From positions 1,461,898 to 1,525,897 of the forward strand of contig CM035310.1 in assembly GCA_002900995.3 (NCBI GenBank): a stretch of DNA of 64,000 bases, in the 5' to 3' direction. The position numbers were made by a program, and so were the translations under genes. Position 1 is the stretch's first letter; every line of letters begins with the position of its first letter. The notes beneath the pieces were generated by a model. That model had not been told where the DNA came from. It was given only the letters and a program-made list of their open reading frames with translations, and ran no database searches. Shown here piece after piece: positions 24,152 through 36,352 of this stretch. The stretch is from Ganoderma boninense. Taxonomy: Eukaryota; Basidiomycota; Agaricomycetes; Polyporales; Polyporaceae.

Positions 24152-25101
24152 ATGTCAGCCACTGCCTACCACCTCCGCCCCGTCTCAGCCATGAACCGCT
24201 CTGCATCCCCCACTGCGAGCTCGTCCACCGTGAGTGACCACAGCCCACCCCCCCTCGGTGCGCACCATCCCCCATCCAAGGCCATGCTCCCTCCCTCCAC
24301 CACCTCCAACTTCTCCCCCATCCCTCCTCGGCGCGTCCTCGTCGACCGCTGTCGCCCTCCTCCCTCCGAGGTGAGTATCCCCCACCTGCAACGCGCCACA
24401 ATGACCTCATCCTTGCCCCCAGATGTCGATATCCCTCTCGACCCCGAACGCGCTTTCGCCGCTCGGGGAAAATATCCTGCTCCGCCCACTGGGCACGAGC
24501 TCATGGCTCTCTTCCCCCCCGCACCACCAATCATCCGTCTCGGGTCCACAAGCGGCTTCTTCGAGCGCGAGGAGCGCAAGTTTTTCGCACAGGCGGGCAA
24601 GGAGATCGTGCGCGTCCGCTTGGAGGTCGAGTCCCTCGGGCACGGTGGAGGCGGAGGAGGTGGCGGTCGTATCCCCCCGCCCCCTGGATCTATGGCATCC
24701 CCTCCCAACCCACGCGCGCACGCTCCCCACGTACGCGCGCACTCCCTTGGCCACTCTCATCCTCACGCGCACCCGCCGCCAACCTCACACACCGCTCTTC
24801 CTCCGCCACCACCCTCAATGACGCATACAACGTCCCCGCGCTCACACCTTCCGCCAAACGGTGGCGCGTTCCCTCCCCCTCCACCCGTAGGGTCCCCATG
24901 GGACCTCCCCCGGTTCCTACAGGGCCCGCTCATCCCGGTTATCCCATTAGCCGCCCACCAGACGTCGAGCGCAACCCCGGCGGAGGGAGCGAGGCCATGG
25001 TCGTGGAAGAGGATGACGACGACAACGCATGGAGACATCCAACTCCCCATCACGCCCGACGCCGTGCAGGCAAACACACCCGGAGGGTGATCGTCAAGTA
25101 G
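24152..25101 (+). CDS. Proline-rich protein of unknown function
   Basis: I do not recognise the family. Likely exons are 24152-24229 and 24281-24370, then sequence from 24423, with GTGAGT donors at 24230 and 24371. The stretch after 24423 encodes a convincing protein segment (DVDIPLDPERAF, HELMALFPPAPP, GSTSGFFEREERKFF, AGKEIVRVRLEVE) followed by a poly-Gly run and a Pro/His-rich tail. The last 270 bases, however, look coding in a different frame (LNDAYNVPALTPSAKRW, then an acidic EEDDDDN patch and a basic C terminus ending at the TAG 25099-25101). Exon 2 also enters the third exon out of phase. So at least one intron is misplaced, or indels are present. The role is unknown. A TATA box and pyrimidine leader precede it. 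Confidence 0.6.
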
Positions 25102-26613
25102 CGGGGCGCGGTGGTTGTCGTGTTTGGACTCTTCGACTCGGAAATTGCGTCCCTGGTTTCTTGCAAGGACCTCGGCTGAGCTGGACCTGCGCCCTGGACG
25201 CTTAAAGCCTTAACCTCCAAGACGTTGCCATCAACGGTGCCATGTCGTAAGGAAGATGCTTTCCGATCCATGATCATTCCGAACTGTACGGTTCACTCCC
25301 CGCGAGCGTCCTCGTTCTACTCCATCCACGGCTCGCGGACCGCAGAGGACAGCATGCACACTTGCACTCCGACACCATCGCCTTACGCAGCGCGTCACGG
25401 TCCAACTTGCGAGTCTAAATGACCTGCACCGCACTCGAGTTGCGCCTTGAAGGAGAAGTTAGGACCTCTTGCCGGATTTGGGACATGCTCGTATGCCTCG
25501 AACGTAGCGATCGCGACACGTTCCGGGCATGCGGCGGCGATCGACTTCGGCCCTCGTGGCGCTCGCCAACACTGAATATACCCCCGACGGTGATCGAGGG
25601 CCCGGCCGCAGTCGCTGTCGTACACTTGTCCGCCCGTTATGCGTGCCTGTAAAGCTTAACGTATATCCATAGAGATGTTTCAGAAGCTCTCCGTAGCTAT
25701 GAAGCCCTGCATGTCTCATCACGATCCATCGACTGCCTGCTGCATGCCACGCCTCCTCGCCCCCTCTCAGGCCTGCCCTTGTCCACATCCTTACATACCG
25801 TGTACAGTATACAGTATGCTTGCAATGTACCATCGCTGCTTATGCCACCGTTACGTCCGCCTGCTCGTGATGATTCATCATGCGTCGAACCTGTCTCAGA
25901 CACAGCGTACACCCGACCGATGATCGGTCTCTCCTGCCTGATAGGGTGGGTGGTGATACTCATTGACATGGACGTATCGCGCCACCACACGACGTGAGCT
26001 TCAGCAATGACCATGCACACATGCGCCGACGCGGATACGGACGTCAGGGCCTCTCATTGGGGACATCGCAAGGTCCTATCAAGGCCGGATCATCGTTGGC
26101 AAACTCTATGCACGGATTTGAGACCCGGGTGCCTGCGAGGTGGGTCGAACCTGCTTGTTCGAGGTGAACGCAGAGGTTGTGCTTGTGCGCCAGGACTGAC
26201 GAGCGCATAAGTATCTCTACCGTACGCCGAGTGAGACAGCTATCCAGGGGGCCTGGTTTAATGCAGCGTTATGTAGTAAAACAGCCTACCTGCAATGGCA
26301 GATGGGCTTGGACCGAGACCTTCCGAGCTGTCGATGTTCGTAATAATATGTTCATGCTGGTTTTTGTTTTTGATTCATGGGCGCGTATTCGCGAGTCGAG
26401 CCCCGTCGGAGGTGGCGCAAGTAGTATACGTACTTATTGGAATTTGGCAGGTCGCAGCCGGACATGAAATGGTGCCCCGCACGGTCAAACACACCTTCTC
26501 CGACGGCGGGCATATGACACATGGAAGAGCAATCCGCCGGCTGCCTGGAAGCCTGACAGAAGGACGGCGGACAATTGCATTAAGTAATGTTGGGTCTCAT
26601 AGCTTAGCCGCCT

Positions 26614-26630
26614 CCGCCGCCGCCGCCGCC
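26614..26630. repeat. CCG trinucleotide microsatellite
   Basis: About five to six uninterrupted CCG units outside any supported gene. Confidence 0.75.
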
Positions 26631-29600
26631 AGGCGTGAACGGAACGGAACGCAACATGAAGGGCTTCTCGCGCTCGTGCCAGGGCCTGTGCTAGTGGGTT
26701 CGTAGCGGCTGCTTCATGCTTCAAGGTTCCGTTCCGGCGAGGATGATGATGACGAGTGCTGCTATGTACATTGACGCACCGGCGTGCTTCCATCCGTTCC
26801 GACGTGTGCACATGATGAACTTCAACGCCGTAGGTTTCTTACAGAGACATGCCAGTGAGATGCAGACCCCAGATCGAAATCGTCGCCGTTAGAGCTCTCG
26901 ATCACTGACAACTGCCCGACGTCGAGCGTCCAGAGACCACGAGCCCCTGACGTCCGTGTGCGCGAGGTGGCTAGTCCATAGCGGGCACTTACACACTTGC
27001 CTTAACTTATCGGGCGTCGAGCCATGCCGCATCCGCTGGGAGGAGAGTCTGAGACGGCGCACGGCTGCACGGATACGGACGATCGGCTGTCACGACGACG
27101 CCGTGATCGGCCTCGGCCCCCGCCGCGTTTGGTAGCTCGGAGTGTGGAGCGTGTCACATCATCGGCCATCGAGATCAGGCTCAGGGCCGCGCGATCAGCG
27201 CGTCAGCGTTTTGCCAGGCCTTTAAAAGTCGTCTACTGTACGCCGCGAAATTGAACCCCATGATCGACAAATTGGGTACATGCGCTAACACTGACAGACA
27301 CTCGCGACTGCACCCGACGCAGCCTCCTTTACCTCACAAGCTCGGGACCCTCGGAACTCCAGCCCGACTTTCCGCGAGGGGGGCCCGGGGGCACCTCCCC
27401 GGCACTAGGCAAGCAGGAGAACTCGCGCGACGCGCGCACGCACGGGGACGACCGCCTCAGCCTCGAGCGCAGGTTGCGGCCCTGCAGCCTGAGCCTTGCC
27501 CGTGCGCGTGCTTACTGTGCAGTGTACTTACCACACAGAACCGCTGCTGATCATGATCGACGACAAGCCAGATCGGGCTCGGGCAGTGGCACCACCGGGG
27601 CGTGCCGCACGCATAAGTACGTGTACGGCCTGCGCTCGCGCGCGCGCGCGTTTTCTCCATTCAATTCATACAATGTAGGTATACGGTATGCAGTACAGCA
27701 ACAACCAACTTACACATTCGAATTCGAATTCGAAGTGGGACAAGCCGCGCGGCCCGGGGCTGTGGTTGCGCGTGGACGCGTCGACGCTCATGCAGATGCA
27801 GATGCTCCGTGCGCTCGGGTCCCGGGCTCGGAAACCAGGGACGAGCACGCCGGCGGGACGGAGCGGAAGGGAGTAAGTAGGTAATAAATACAACCCACAC
27901 CATAGGCGGAGGAGTGCCGGACGATGCGATGACAGAGCGTGGTCTTCCGCTCCTCCGAGTCCGCGGGTGGTGCGCGGAACACGTTCACGCAATGCATGGC
28001 GTGCAGGCCCGGGGGTGCGTCCTCCCGACGTCCCGAATCGTAGGCGCAAGGAGGCGGAGTTGCTGCTTGCGACGGGATTGGAAGGAGATGTGCTAGTGCG
28101 CCTGGCATGAGGCGTGCCGAGACTGCTGGCGAGGTCCCCGCTGGTCCCCGGGGCTTCGCGTATGTTCTGATCGTGCTGGGGCCGCGCATGCATGCATTAT
28201 GCGTGCACGTATGTCTTTCGCCGGGTGTTAGGATGCATCAGATTGGCGTGCCGTCGGGGAGGTCGGAGGCGACCCCGCTCGTTCGCTCCGAGTCCCAGGT
28301 CTCGAGTCTGAGTCCGCTCCTAGCTACCGCCGCGATCGTCGTGCGTGCGTGCATGTGTGTGTGTATGCGTGCAGAGGCCCCGCTGGGCTTCGGATTTTCG
28401 CGTTCTCGAAATTATTGACGAAGCTGAGAGCAGCACGGAGATTCGCGAGGGTCCGCGACTCCTCGAGATCTTGTGGGATGTGCACCGGCATACGTTGCTT
28501 TTTTCTTCTTCTGAATACACGCAACGATTATACGTACCGAGCGACGTCATTACTTATTATATGTGTGCTGCACTGCAGGGGCCCTTCGATGATCGGCGAT
28601 CGCCGATGCAGTCCACCGTGACCTGCTGCCTCAGGAGCAAGCACTTATTGAATGCTTCCTTGCGTGCGGCGGGGCCCGTTCTGTCGTGCAGCTGCAACAG
28701 CGACCTGGGAAAGCTTGAGATGAGCGAGAGGTTCGTCGCTTCCAGACATAAAAGCACCACCGTCTTCTGACGTCTCACACACGCTTGTTGCGCATGTGTC
28801 GAGTGTCGCGGCCATATCGGCCGACCCCCCTGTCGACCTTGTCCGCCACGGCCAGCCTCGAGCCTTTTTCAAAAAATGTGCCTGGTGAGCTTGTAGTTAA
28901 TACATAGAGCACCTAACGATGTGGAGAAGGAGGGGCGTACCAAAGTCGCCAGACAGCTGCTAGTCGCTACTTCGACGCCTCGAGTATGAACCTGGGAAGA
29001 GAACTGTTGCTATTCGACGTCCCTTCAAAAGCGTCCTCGCGTTCGGAGCCGGCGGACTTCCAGGGGCAGTCCGACGATCGTGAAGCACGGTCGCTGTCGA
29101 CTCTCCCATGGGCTCGTCATCCGACGAGGCCGCAGTGGGACCCGCACCTGCTGAGAGCGAGCGACTCAGCGAGTGCACTGCGCTCCCGAGGGCCAGCGAC
29201 CACCGTGACCTGCGCATACTGGGTCCTCTGTGATTCCGGACGTCAGGTCCTCCACGAGTGTGCGAGAGAACGGTTCCGATTTGGCAGGCGAACGTTCGCG
29301 CCATCACCTCTGCCATGTTATCATCGACCATGTTTTTGTCCTAGATCCTCGGGTCTGAAATTCCGGGGCCTGTTAGCTTGCGCCTTCCAGACGTCGTCGT
29401 CGCGTCGTGTGTAAACCCGGACCGCCTCTCGTCCCTCGTCCCTCGTTCTAAGTAGTTCTCTCACCCCGCAGCATCGCGATTCGCCAGAACTTGGACGCGA
29501 CGAACGAACGCTATCTGCGTCGCAGCGATACGACGATAAGTAAGTACGCTGCCGCAAAGGCATCAACCGCGGCCGTCCAACGTTTCGGCGTGGCTGCGGG

Positions 29601-30415
29601 CACGGTGGGCACTGTGTTGCTGTATAATCAAGGGTCCGATTCAGAGCGGACTACTTATCATACTAATGCTATATCATACTTAGCCCTCGGTGCCAATAAG
29701 CAGGGCCGTGCCAGCGACGCGGTCGTCCTGTGCGACCCACGATCGCGAGCGGGGTGCGAAACATGGTTTCACGTTCACGGTCGCGCCGTTCGCGTTCGCA
29801 GCATGCAGCTGTAAGTATGTACATCAGTAAGCGAGCTGCCCCGCGGGAGGAACCGGTGCCTGTAGCCTTCGTGCGCTAACCAGGGCTGGCACAGGCTGGC
29901 ACTCGCAGAGGGCCACAATTATCCAGGCGGCGGCGTCCGTCCCGACGGAGTGGAGCCTTTAGCTCGCCAAGCCGGCTCGCTGGTTGGTCGGTCGGTCGGC
30001 TGGCTGGTTCGTGACTTTATGTATAGTACTTATCAGCAGCGAGTCGCGAGCCGTGTGCGTCCGACGTGCGTCGTGAGTGTGGCGGAAGTTTGGGGCTCAG
30101 TTGGTACGTACGCGCGCCGGAGGCAAACTGCGAGTTCCAAGTTCTACTGTACCTTCCGGGTACTGCTGCTGAGCGCTGCTGGGGGGACCCGGGGCCCGGT
30201 CGATTGGGGCTGAGTTACTCAGCCTATGCCGGCTACAACGCTCAGGGTTGGGTAGGAGTGCGCAGGACTCAGGAGGCGGACTCAGTACTCGCGAAGAACG
30301 CAGGCATCCAGGCAATTCCTGGCAGGAATCTGGGTGATGCGAATCTCGGCTGGGGCGACATCGCAGGGAACCTGGGTACCTGAAGCCTAGGGGCCCGCGT
30401 CGCATCGAACCTGCA

Positions 30416-30451
30416 TTCTTTTCTTTTCTTTTCTTTTCTTTTCTTTTCTTT
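30416..30451. repeat. TTTTC pentanucleotide microsatellite
   Basis: About seven tandem TTTTC units form a 36-base pure pyrimidine tract on the plus strand, in non-genic sequence. Confidence 0.9.
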
Positions 30452-33400
30452 GGACGCGCGTGAGTACTGCATGCTGTAACGACTAGTACAAACGACCCAA
30501 AGTTGCGACGGTGGGGGTCGAGGCCCGCCCATCGGGTTTCACGGAGCCTGGCTGGCTGCCAGTACTAGTGACAGATCGAAAGGCGCACAGGGACCTCCGA
30601 CCCGACCTGGGAGACACAATACATCGTCCCGCGGCTGTCGTGCACAAGCAGAGGAAAGTGACACACACGCGCACGGAGTCGCGAAGGGGGGCCTCGGATA
30701 TTCTTGTCGAGGGGCAGGGCCAGATGACGGACGCCCGCCTCTCTGGGACGGCGGACATGGGCACTGGGGCCCGCGCGCGGGCGGCCTCGAAGGGGGAAGG
30801 GGGAGGAGGTCCGTAACGTGAAGTTTACGCGAGTGGCACTGCGGCATGGCGCCCGAGGGGGCAGGAGGCGAGAGGGGCAGGTGAGAGGCCGCGGGAGGAG
30901 GTTATTCGGCAGGGATGCAGGGTCGCGAGTGCTCGCGAAGACGAGCGGGAGGCGAGTGCCTGAGATAACGGAGGGAGCGCCTACGAGGAAGCGAGCGTGG
31001 ACGGTCCTGGTACAGGGGCCAACAGGGCCTGTCGAGTAGGCACAAGAGCCGGGGTGGCACCTGGGTGAGGTCGGCTTCGCGCAAGAGCCCGGCCGGGGCC
31101 ATTGCACGCACCTTCTCGTTCTGTGCGTGCGCAGGCTAGCAGTGCACGTAACACGCCATATGACCGGCCCTGGGTGCACGGTGCGCAAACATACAGTGGA
31201 CCCTGCAGGAGAGGTGCAGCGCAGCGCACCGCGCGCGCGAAGGCGAGGCGAAGGCGAAGGCGAAGATGTTTGTCTATGTCAGGGCTAGCGGCCAAGAAGG
31301 CGTCCGGGATTCGCGAAGGTTCGCTGCGCTGGTACACCGGCGACAGCCGTCAATGTCGCGCCTGACGCAAACCTCCGCGCGGCGTGCACGCACGGCGGAG
31401 AGAAGACGAGCTGGGCGGGCGAAGACAATTTTCGTGCCCTGGGCCGTCACGGCGACGGCGACGGCGACGTCCAAGCTTGCAACCAACCCCCCCGTGTTCG
31501 CATGGACGAGTGCGATCGATGACCGCGCTCGAGCGCATCCGGCAACCATCCAGGCCGCTTCGGTCCGGGGCCCCCTTCCCGATCGCGATTGCCTATTGCC
31601 TACTCGAGCGCGACGTCATGCAGCCGTGGTCAGCGTCTGAGGTGCGTGGGCAGACAGATCGGCTCGGAAAGACGCGGGCAGAAGGAAGCCGCGAAGACGG
31701 GAAGATGGGAAGGGAAGAGGGGGGAACGATGATTGGAAGCGCGCGGCTGGACGCCGGTCCATCGAGCTGGACCAGCCCGGGGCGGGGCGGAGAGTCGCCG
31801 GGGGACGCGGACAGGGCCCGCGAGAACGCGAATGGGCAGAAGGCGCAGATGGGTGGAGAACGGCTCTGAGGGGCGCGAGTGCGTGCTTCGCCGCGCCCGA
31901 GAACCAGGAGAGCGAGAGAACGCGAATGCGAGAAGGCGCAGGGCGGAGTGGCGGAGTATCATGCACGATCAGTATGTATCCGTCGCCGTTCGCCTCTCTC
32001 GCCTACCGTTCAAGTCCACGTCCATGTCCATCGCGAAGCAGAAGGCGAAGCCGAAGACGAAGCCGGGTTCAACGCGAAGTTCACAGCGTCGCAGGCCCGC
32101 CCGGCCAAGGGCCATAACCGCGCTGCATCCGAGCCCATGGCCATAGCCGGCCGCACAAAGTGCGACGGTGAGAAGCTCTTCTGCGTTTGGACCCTGTAAT
32201 CTTGCTGGTGTGCAATAGTACTGATTCCGGCCGTCGTGCTCCGCGGGCCCTTGCACGACTCATCGTGGCGCCATATTGTCGTCGCAGATATCGCGTTCGT
32301 CGGTTCCCAGCCTAGCTGCATCTTCTTCGCTCCTCGTGTAGACCCAGAATTCGTCTGGGTTGCTGGCCCAAAGAGGCTGGACAGACAGACAGAGAGGGTT
32401 GCTTCGGCGGAGAGCGAAACGCGCCGCATCTCGGTCGTGCAAAGGCCTTCCGCGAGCAAAGGGGTTCTTGGCACTCAACGCTACGGCAAGTTCCTGCCAG
32501 CTTCAGGGCCGATTCCTCCCCAACTGCCGTACATCAACCGAAGCGAGAGCGGGTCGAGATCGTTGGCGGCGTCGAAATTGGCCGGGACACCCGCATGTCG
32601 ACTTCGTTACGGCACTGCTAGAGGAAATGAGAATGAAATTGGGTTTAGCATGCAATCAACGCATTGTGGGGATATCTGGATATGGCACGAAGACGTACGT
32701 TGAACCTCGGCGGCGTTATGGACAAGATGACAAGATCCAGTCCTGTCGCAAAGCTCGATGTGGCGTGTAGAAACATCGGGACGCCGCCAGCCCATGTGAG
32801 AGATCGATGTGCCTCCACCCGAATAGAACCGCTCCGGTGCCTGCAGCGGGCGAAGGAGGGGAGCGAGAGTACCAGCGATCCACACAACAGTGCCTCAATC
32901 CGTGGTTATCACCGAAAACGCCACAACGCGATCGCGAGCACTGCTGCTGACGCAGTCCGTCTAACGTCAGTCGATTGCCACCACGCCCGGGGATCTGATC
33001 TATGACGCACGCAAATGGTCCCACACGGCGGGTGCATCGGGCGGTGGAGTCTGGGAAGCGCACAATTCGGGTGCCAAGTTTCATATGCGTTGAAACGCGT
33101 TCATTGTGGCGCTCGATCCGACGCCCCGCGAGCCACCAGCGACGGTCCACAACACTGTGCAAGAACGGGGCATTCCGTGGATCCGGGAGTAGGCCCTGGA
33201 GTCCTGGATCTCTTCGTGCGAGGCTTGTTGTCCTATATTTGAAAGTGGATGAATTGAGGTCACTGGCAGAGAGTCCATGGCATTTCCAGCGGCCGCCGAC
33301 ATCTGAAAAGGTATTCCTCGGAAACTGCGGTGCACGTCAAAATTAGTCACTCACCGACGTTGCGAGAACACACACTGAATTCTGGTATCATCAGCACGTT

Positions 33401-36258
33401 GGTCCTGATCCTGGAGGGATTCGAGAATAGTGAGTCTCTCCGTCGACAAATACGTACGTGGGGGTTGATACATACTGCTTCTCGAAGGCCTCTAGCTGTC
33501 ATGGCTTGTGAAGGAGATATCACCATGAAATATTCAGGTGCTTCAAACGTTGGAGTCCGAGCTGTTTGCAGTGTGAACGTCTACTGACATACCGTTTCCG
33601 AGAGGGTCAACAGTGGCAGCCACTGCGAGTGATTCGCCTGTTTAAGTAGAATACAATTATGCAGAGAGCTCATCGCATCTGAAAAGGAATAAGCAAAATG
33701 AGATATTGAGAGTGCACTGAGCAGAAGGAATGTCACCTTAGGGATTGAATGAGAAGATAAACTTGAAGGCGGAAAATGCTTCAAACCGGTACCAAGCTAT
33801 TACTAATATGAATTATGTCAGCATTAAACGCCCATCACTGGCGTTGAACGGATTGGGCGCCTCACTTGATCATAACGTCTCTTCAACGAGCCTCCTCAAA
33901 ATCACTTTCTTGCTAGTCCCCAGTTTGCTAGGCTTGCCGCATATCCTCCATCTTCATCGCATGTGTCAACTGTGGCAGGATCGCCATGATTGATCATTGT
34001 CGGTGTTTTCAACTCTGACGAAGGGGAGATTCGAATTCCGAGGTTGGGGCCAACGCCCACGTCCTTACGTGCTCGAGTCGAAAGGAAACACCCCAAGCTC
34101 GTACAAGCGACTCGTGTAGTGAGGAGAGGTCACTAGCATACATCCCACCAGTGAGTTATATATAAATCTCACATTTTGCTAGCAAGATAATAGGAGCCTG
34201 GGGCCTGGGGGGGGGGGCGAAGGGGGCTAGAACGACTGCGACGGATTCGTTCCGATAGGTTGGTAATAGCTTGAAAGCACTGGGTGTCAACGGGGCGTTT
34301 TGAGGTCCTCTTTCTTTTGCAAACAGCCGTAATTGGCCGTTTGACCTAGATCGCATTCATTGGGCATTCTGGGGGTAGCTTGCAGACTGCCTATGGAGAG
34401 CGCGAGCACACTTTCGTGCGTCTACAGGGTCCTCAGGTCAGACCTTCCTCGCCTGGGGGCATGAAATTCTCTTGAACTTCCGAGACTCCGTAGACTCTAC
34501 GCGATATTCGACCTCGTCTCCGACGTCCCCGACGCGACACGAATGGCCCCCCGTTATCAGGGTCCCACATCTCGCTCGACCAGCTAGCTTGCGAGGATCC
34601 CGAATCATAGATCCACCTTGTATGTAGTTCTCCTATCAAGGACCACAGATCGAAGCTCGCGCGCTCGTCGGTGTGCTGAAAGCGCTTGGGCAGCGCACAA
34701 CGAGCCCTGCGCTCTCAGGCCTCCATTTTTGCGACCTTCGTGTTCGCTCGAGAGACTTGGACAACAAGGTTCACTTATCGTCGATCCCTGCCAGGCCTTC
34801 GAGTTTGTCCTTCAAAGCATCTGCAGACAACTACGACGCAACTCATGACTTCGAATCGAATGTAAATCACGTAAGTGTGCGTTGACTTTGCATTGTCGTC
34901 ATAGAACTGAAGCTCACAACATGCATGTATGCCCCCCCGGAAGTGAAATTCAGATGTTTTCGTACGCTATGCCAATGGTCGAACCTATTGAAATTGAAAC
35001 TCTGTAGTACGCTTCGGCAGAAGCATGCGGGAGGCACGCTCAAGTCCGCAAGTCGGTGCATATCCAAGGCTGGAACATCGAGGCTCATCCACAATCGACG
35101 CCGGGTCTACGCCTCCCGACCTGGCTAAGAAGTTGCAACAATTGTACACCATCGTGTTAGAGGACGGACAGCTCATCTCTGTCTCCAGCCAGCAACGCCC
35201 CTTGACGGCCAATCACGCGCTCCTACTTGTACTTCACCTCGTTTATGCTTGGACCATCCCCGCAGGAAGTCCGGGACTCCTTCTCCGTACGCCGTGCCAC
35301 ACAGTATGAAATTGACCTAATATTGGGACAAGCTTCTCAGATCTTTGAACCCACCCGAACGGAATACGCGCTTGTCTCCCCCCCTTGACGTTCCACTTGT
35401 ACGCCCACATCCGTGAACAGAACCTCACCTGTGTACACACCTGGTGCTCTTGTCTCTCGGCCAAGATCTCGATGGCGACCCCGCGAAGGGTCAAGCTCTT
35501 GCGCCCCCAAACACGGAGCGCGGCGGACCACTAGAATATGCTGTGGCCGCCCATGCCTTCGATGACTATGTCCGACACTTACATCCCTCATTACCCCTCC
35601 CTTGTCACGACCCCTGGAGTACAACGCCGACACGTCTCAAACCTTCGCCCACTGGCGGGTCCGGTTCGAGGCCCCGACGTTCCAACAGGCCGCCAACCAA
35701 GGGCTTGCCACGGCCGGCGTCCAAAACGAGACTAGCCGTGAGGATATGTCTCGTCGTGGTCCCTCTCTCGTGGTGCCAGTTCGAAGCTTGTAGAAGTCAC
35801 CGCTCCAGAGTCGGACAACGGAACGTAGAGCCACTTCAAGCTGACACTCGCCACCACCAGAAACCGTTCCCGAACCGACAATTCAGCTCAGGATTGGAAG
35901 ACTCATTTTATAGGTGTAGAGATGCACGAAACGTCCCATGATATCTGAAATATTCCACGTGCATACCTTCAGCTTCTCTGACCGTTCCGCTCGGCGGAAA
36001 GGCAAAGAAGAGCGTCTTGCGTTGTGCCGCGACGTACTTGCACGTCAACTTGGTAAGTAGTTTTTCTGCACTTCGTATGCGAATCGCGAAGGTATACTTC
36101 AAAGTTCAATGTCAGGCACCTCTGGTCGAGAAGTTTGCATGCTTCCGATCCATACCTATATGACGTCGACGTCGTGCCAGTGGCCATGTGATGCACCTGC
36201 ATCGACCAGTCAGGAAAGGCCTCCTGTCTCCCGGGTCTTGCCACGACAGGCTGCAACG

Positions 36259-36266
36259 TATATATA
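36259..36266 (+). promoter_or_regulatory. TATA box of the UPF0261 gene
   Basis: TATATATA lies about 90 bases upstream of the chosen start at 36353. This supports the internal ATG rather than more upstream in-frame codons such as that at 36188, which precede the box. Confidence 0.55.
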
Positions 36267-36352
36267 CAGCGATGCTCTGGCCATCCTGCCTCCCAAGCTC
36301 CCTGGCGATACCACTAGTATACCAGCAGAAGTCGACGTACGACGACCTGATC

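Larger units (their letters stand above)
25102..36258. other. Gene-poor region, third part
   Basis: About 11 kb with no supported gene. Simple repeats stand out: CCG units at 26.61 kb, GC and TTCGAA runs at 27.6-27.7 kb, GGTC units near 29.98 kb, TTTTC units at 30.42 kb, and GCGAAG and GGCGAC runs at 31.2-31.5 kb. Open frames at 34.6-36.1 kb (for example 35025-35309 and 35602-35793, plus strand) have some protein-like character, but I could not connect them into a gene. No transposon proteins, tRNA or rRNA were recognised. Confidence 0.45.

Noticed and set aside
23103..24410. Minus-strand open frame of 435 codons
   Set aside because: It is low-complexity Pro/Arg/Ser sequence lying opposite C-rich leader and coding DNA of the 24 kb gene. 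A 353-codon frame overlaps it, which points to base composition rather than a gene.
35025..35793. Protein-like plus-strand frames (for example around PPDLAKKLQQLYTIV and FAHWRVRFEAPTFQQAA)
   Set aside because: They are individually plausible, but I could not link them with splice sites or match a family, so no gene is claimed.
7000..36000. Possible retrotransposon or DNA transposon
   Set aside because: No reverse-transcriptase, integrase, transposase or Rep/helicase motif and no paired terminal repeats could be found by eye. A repeat-library search would settle it.
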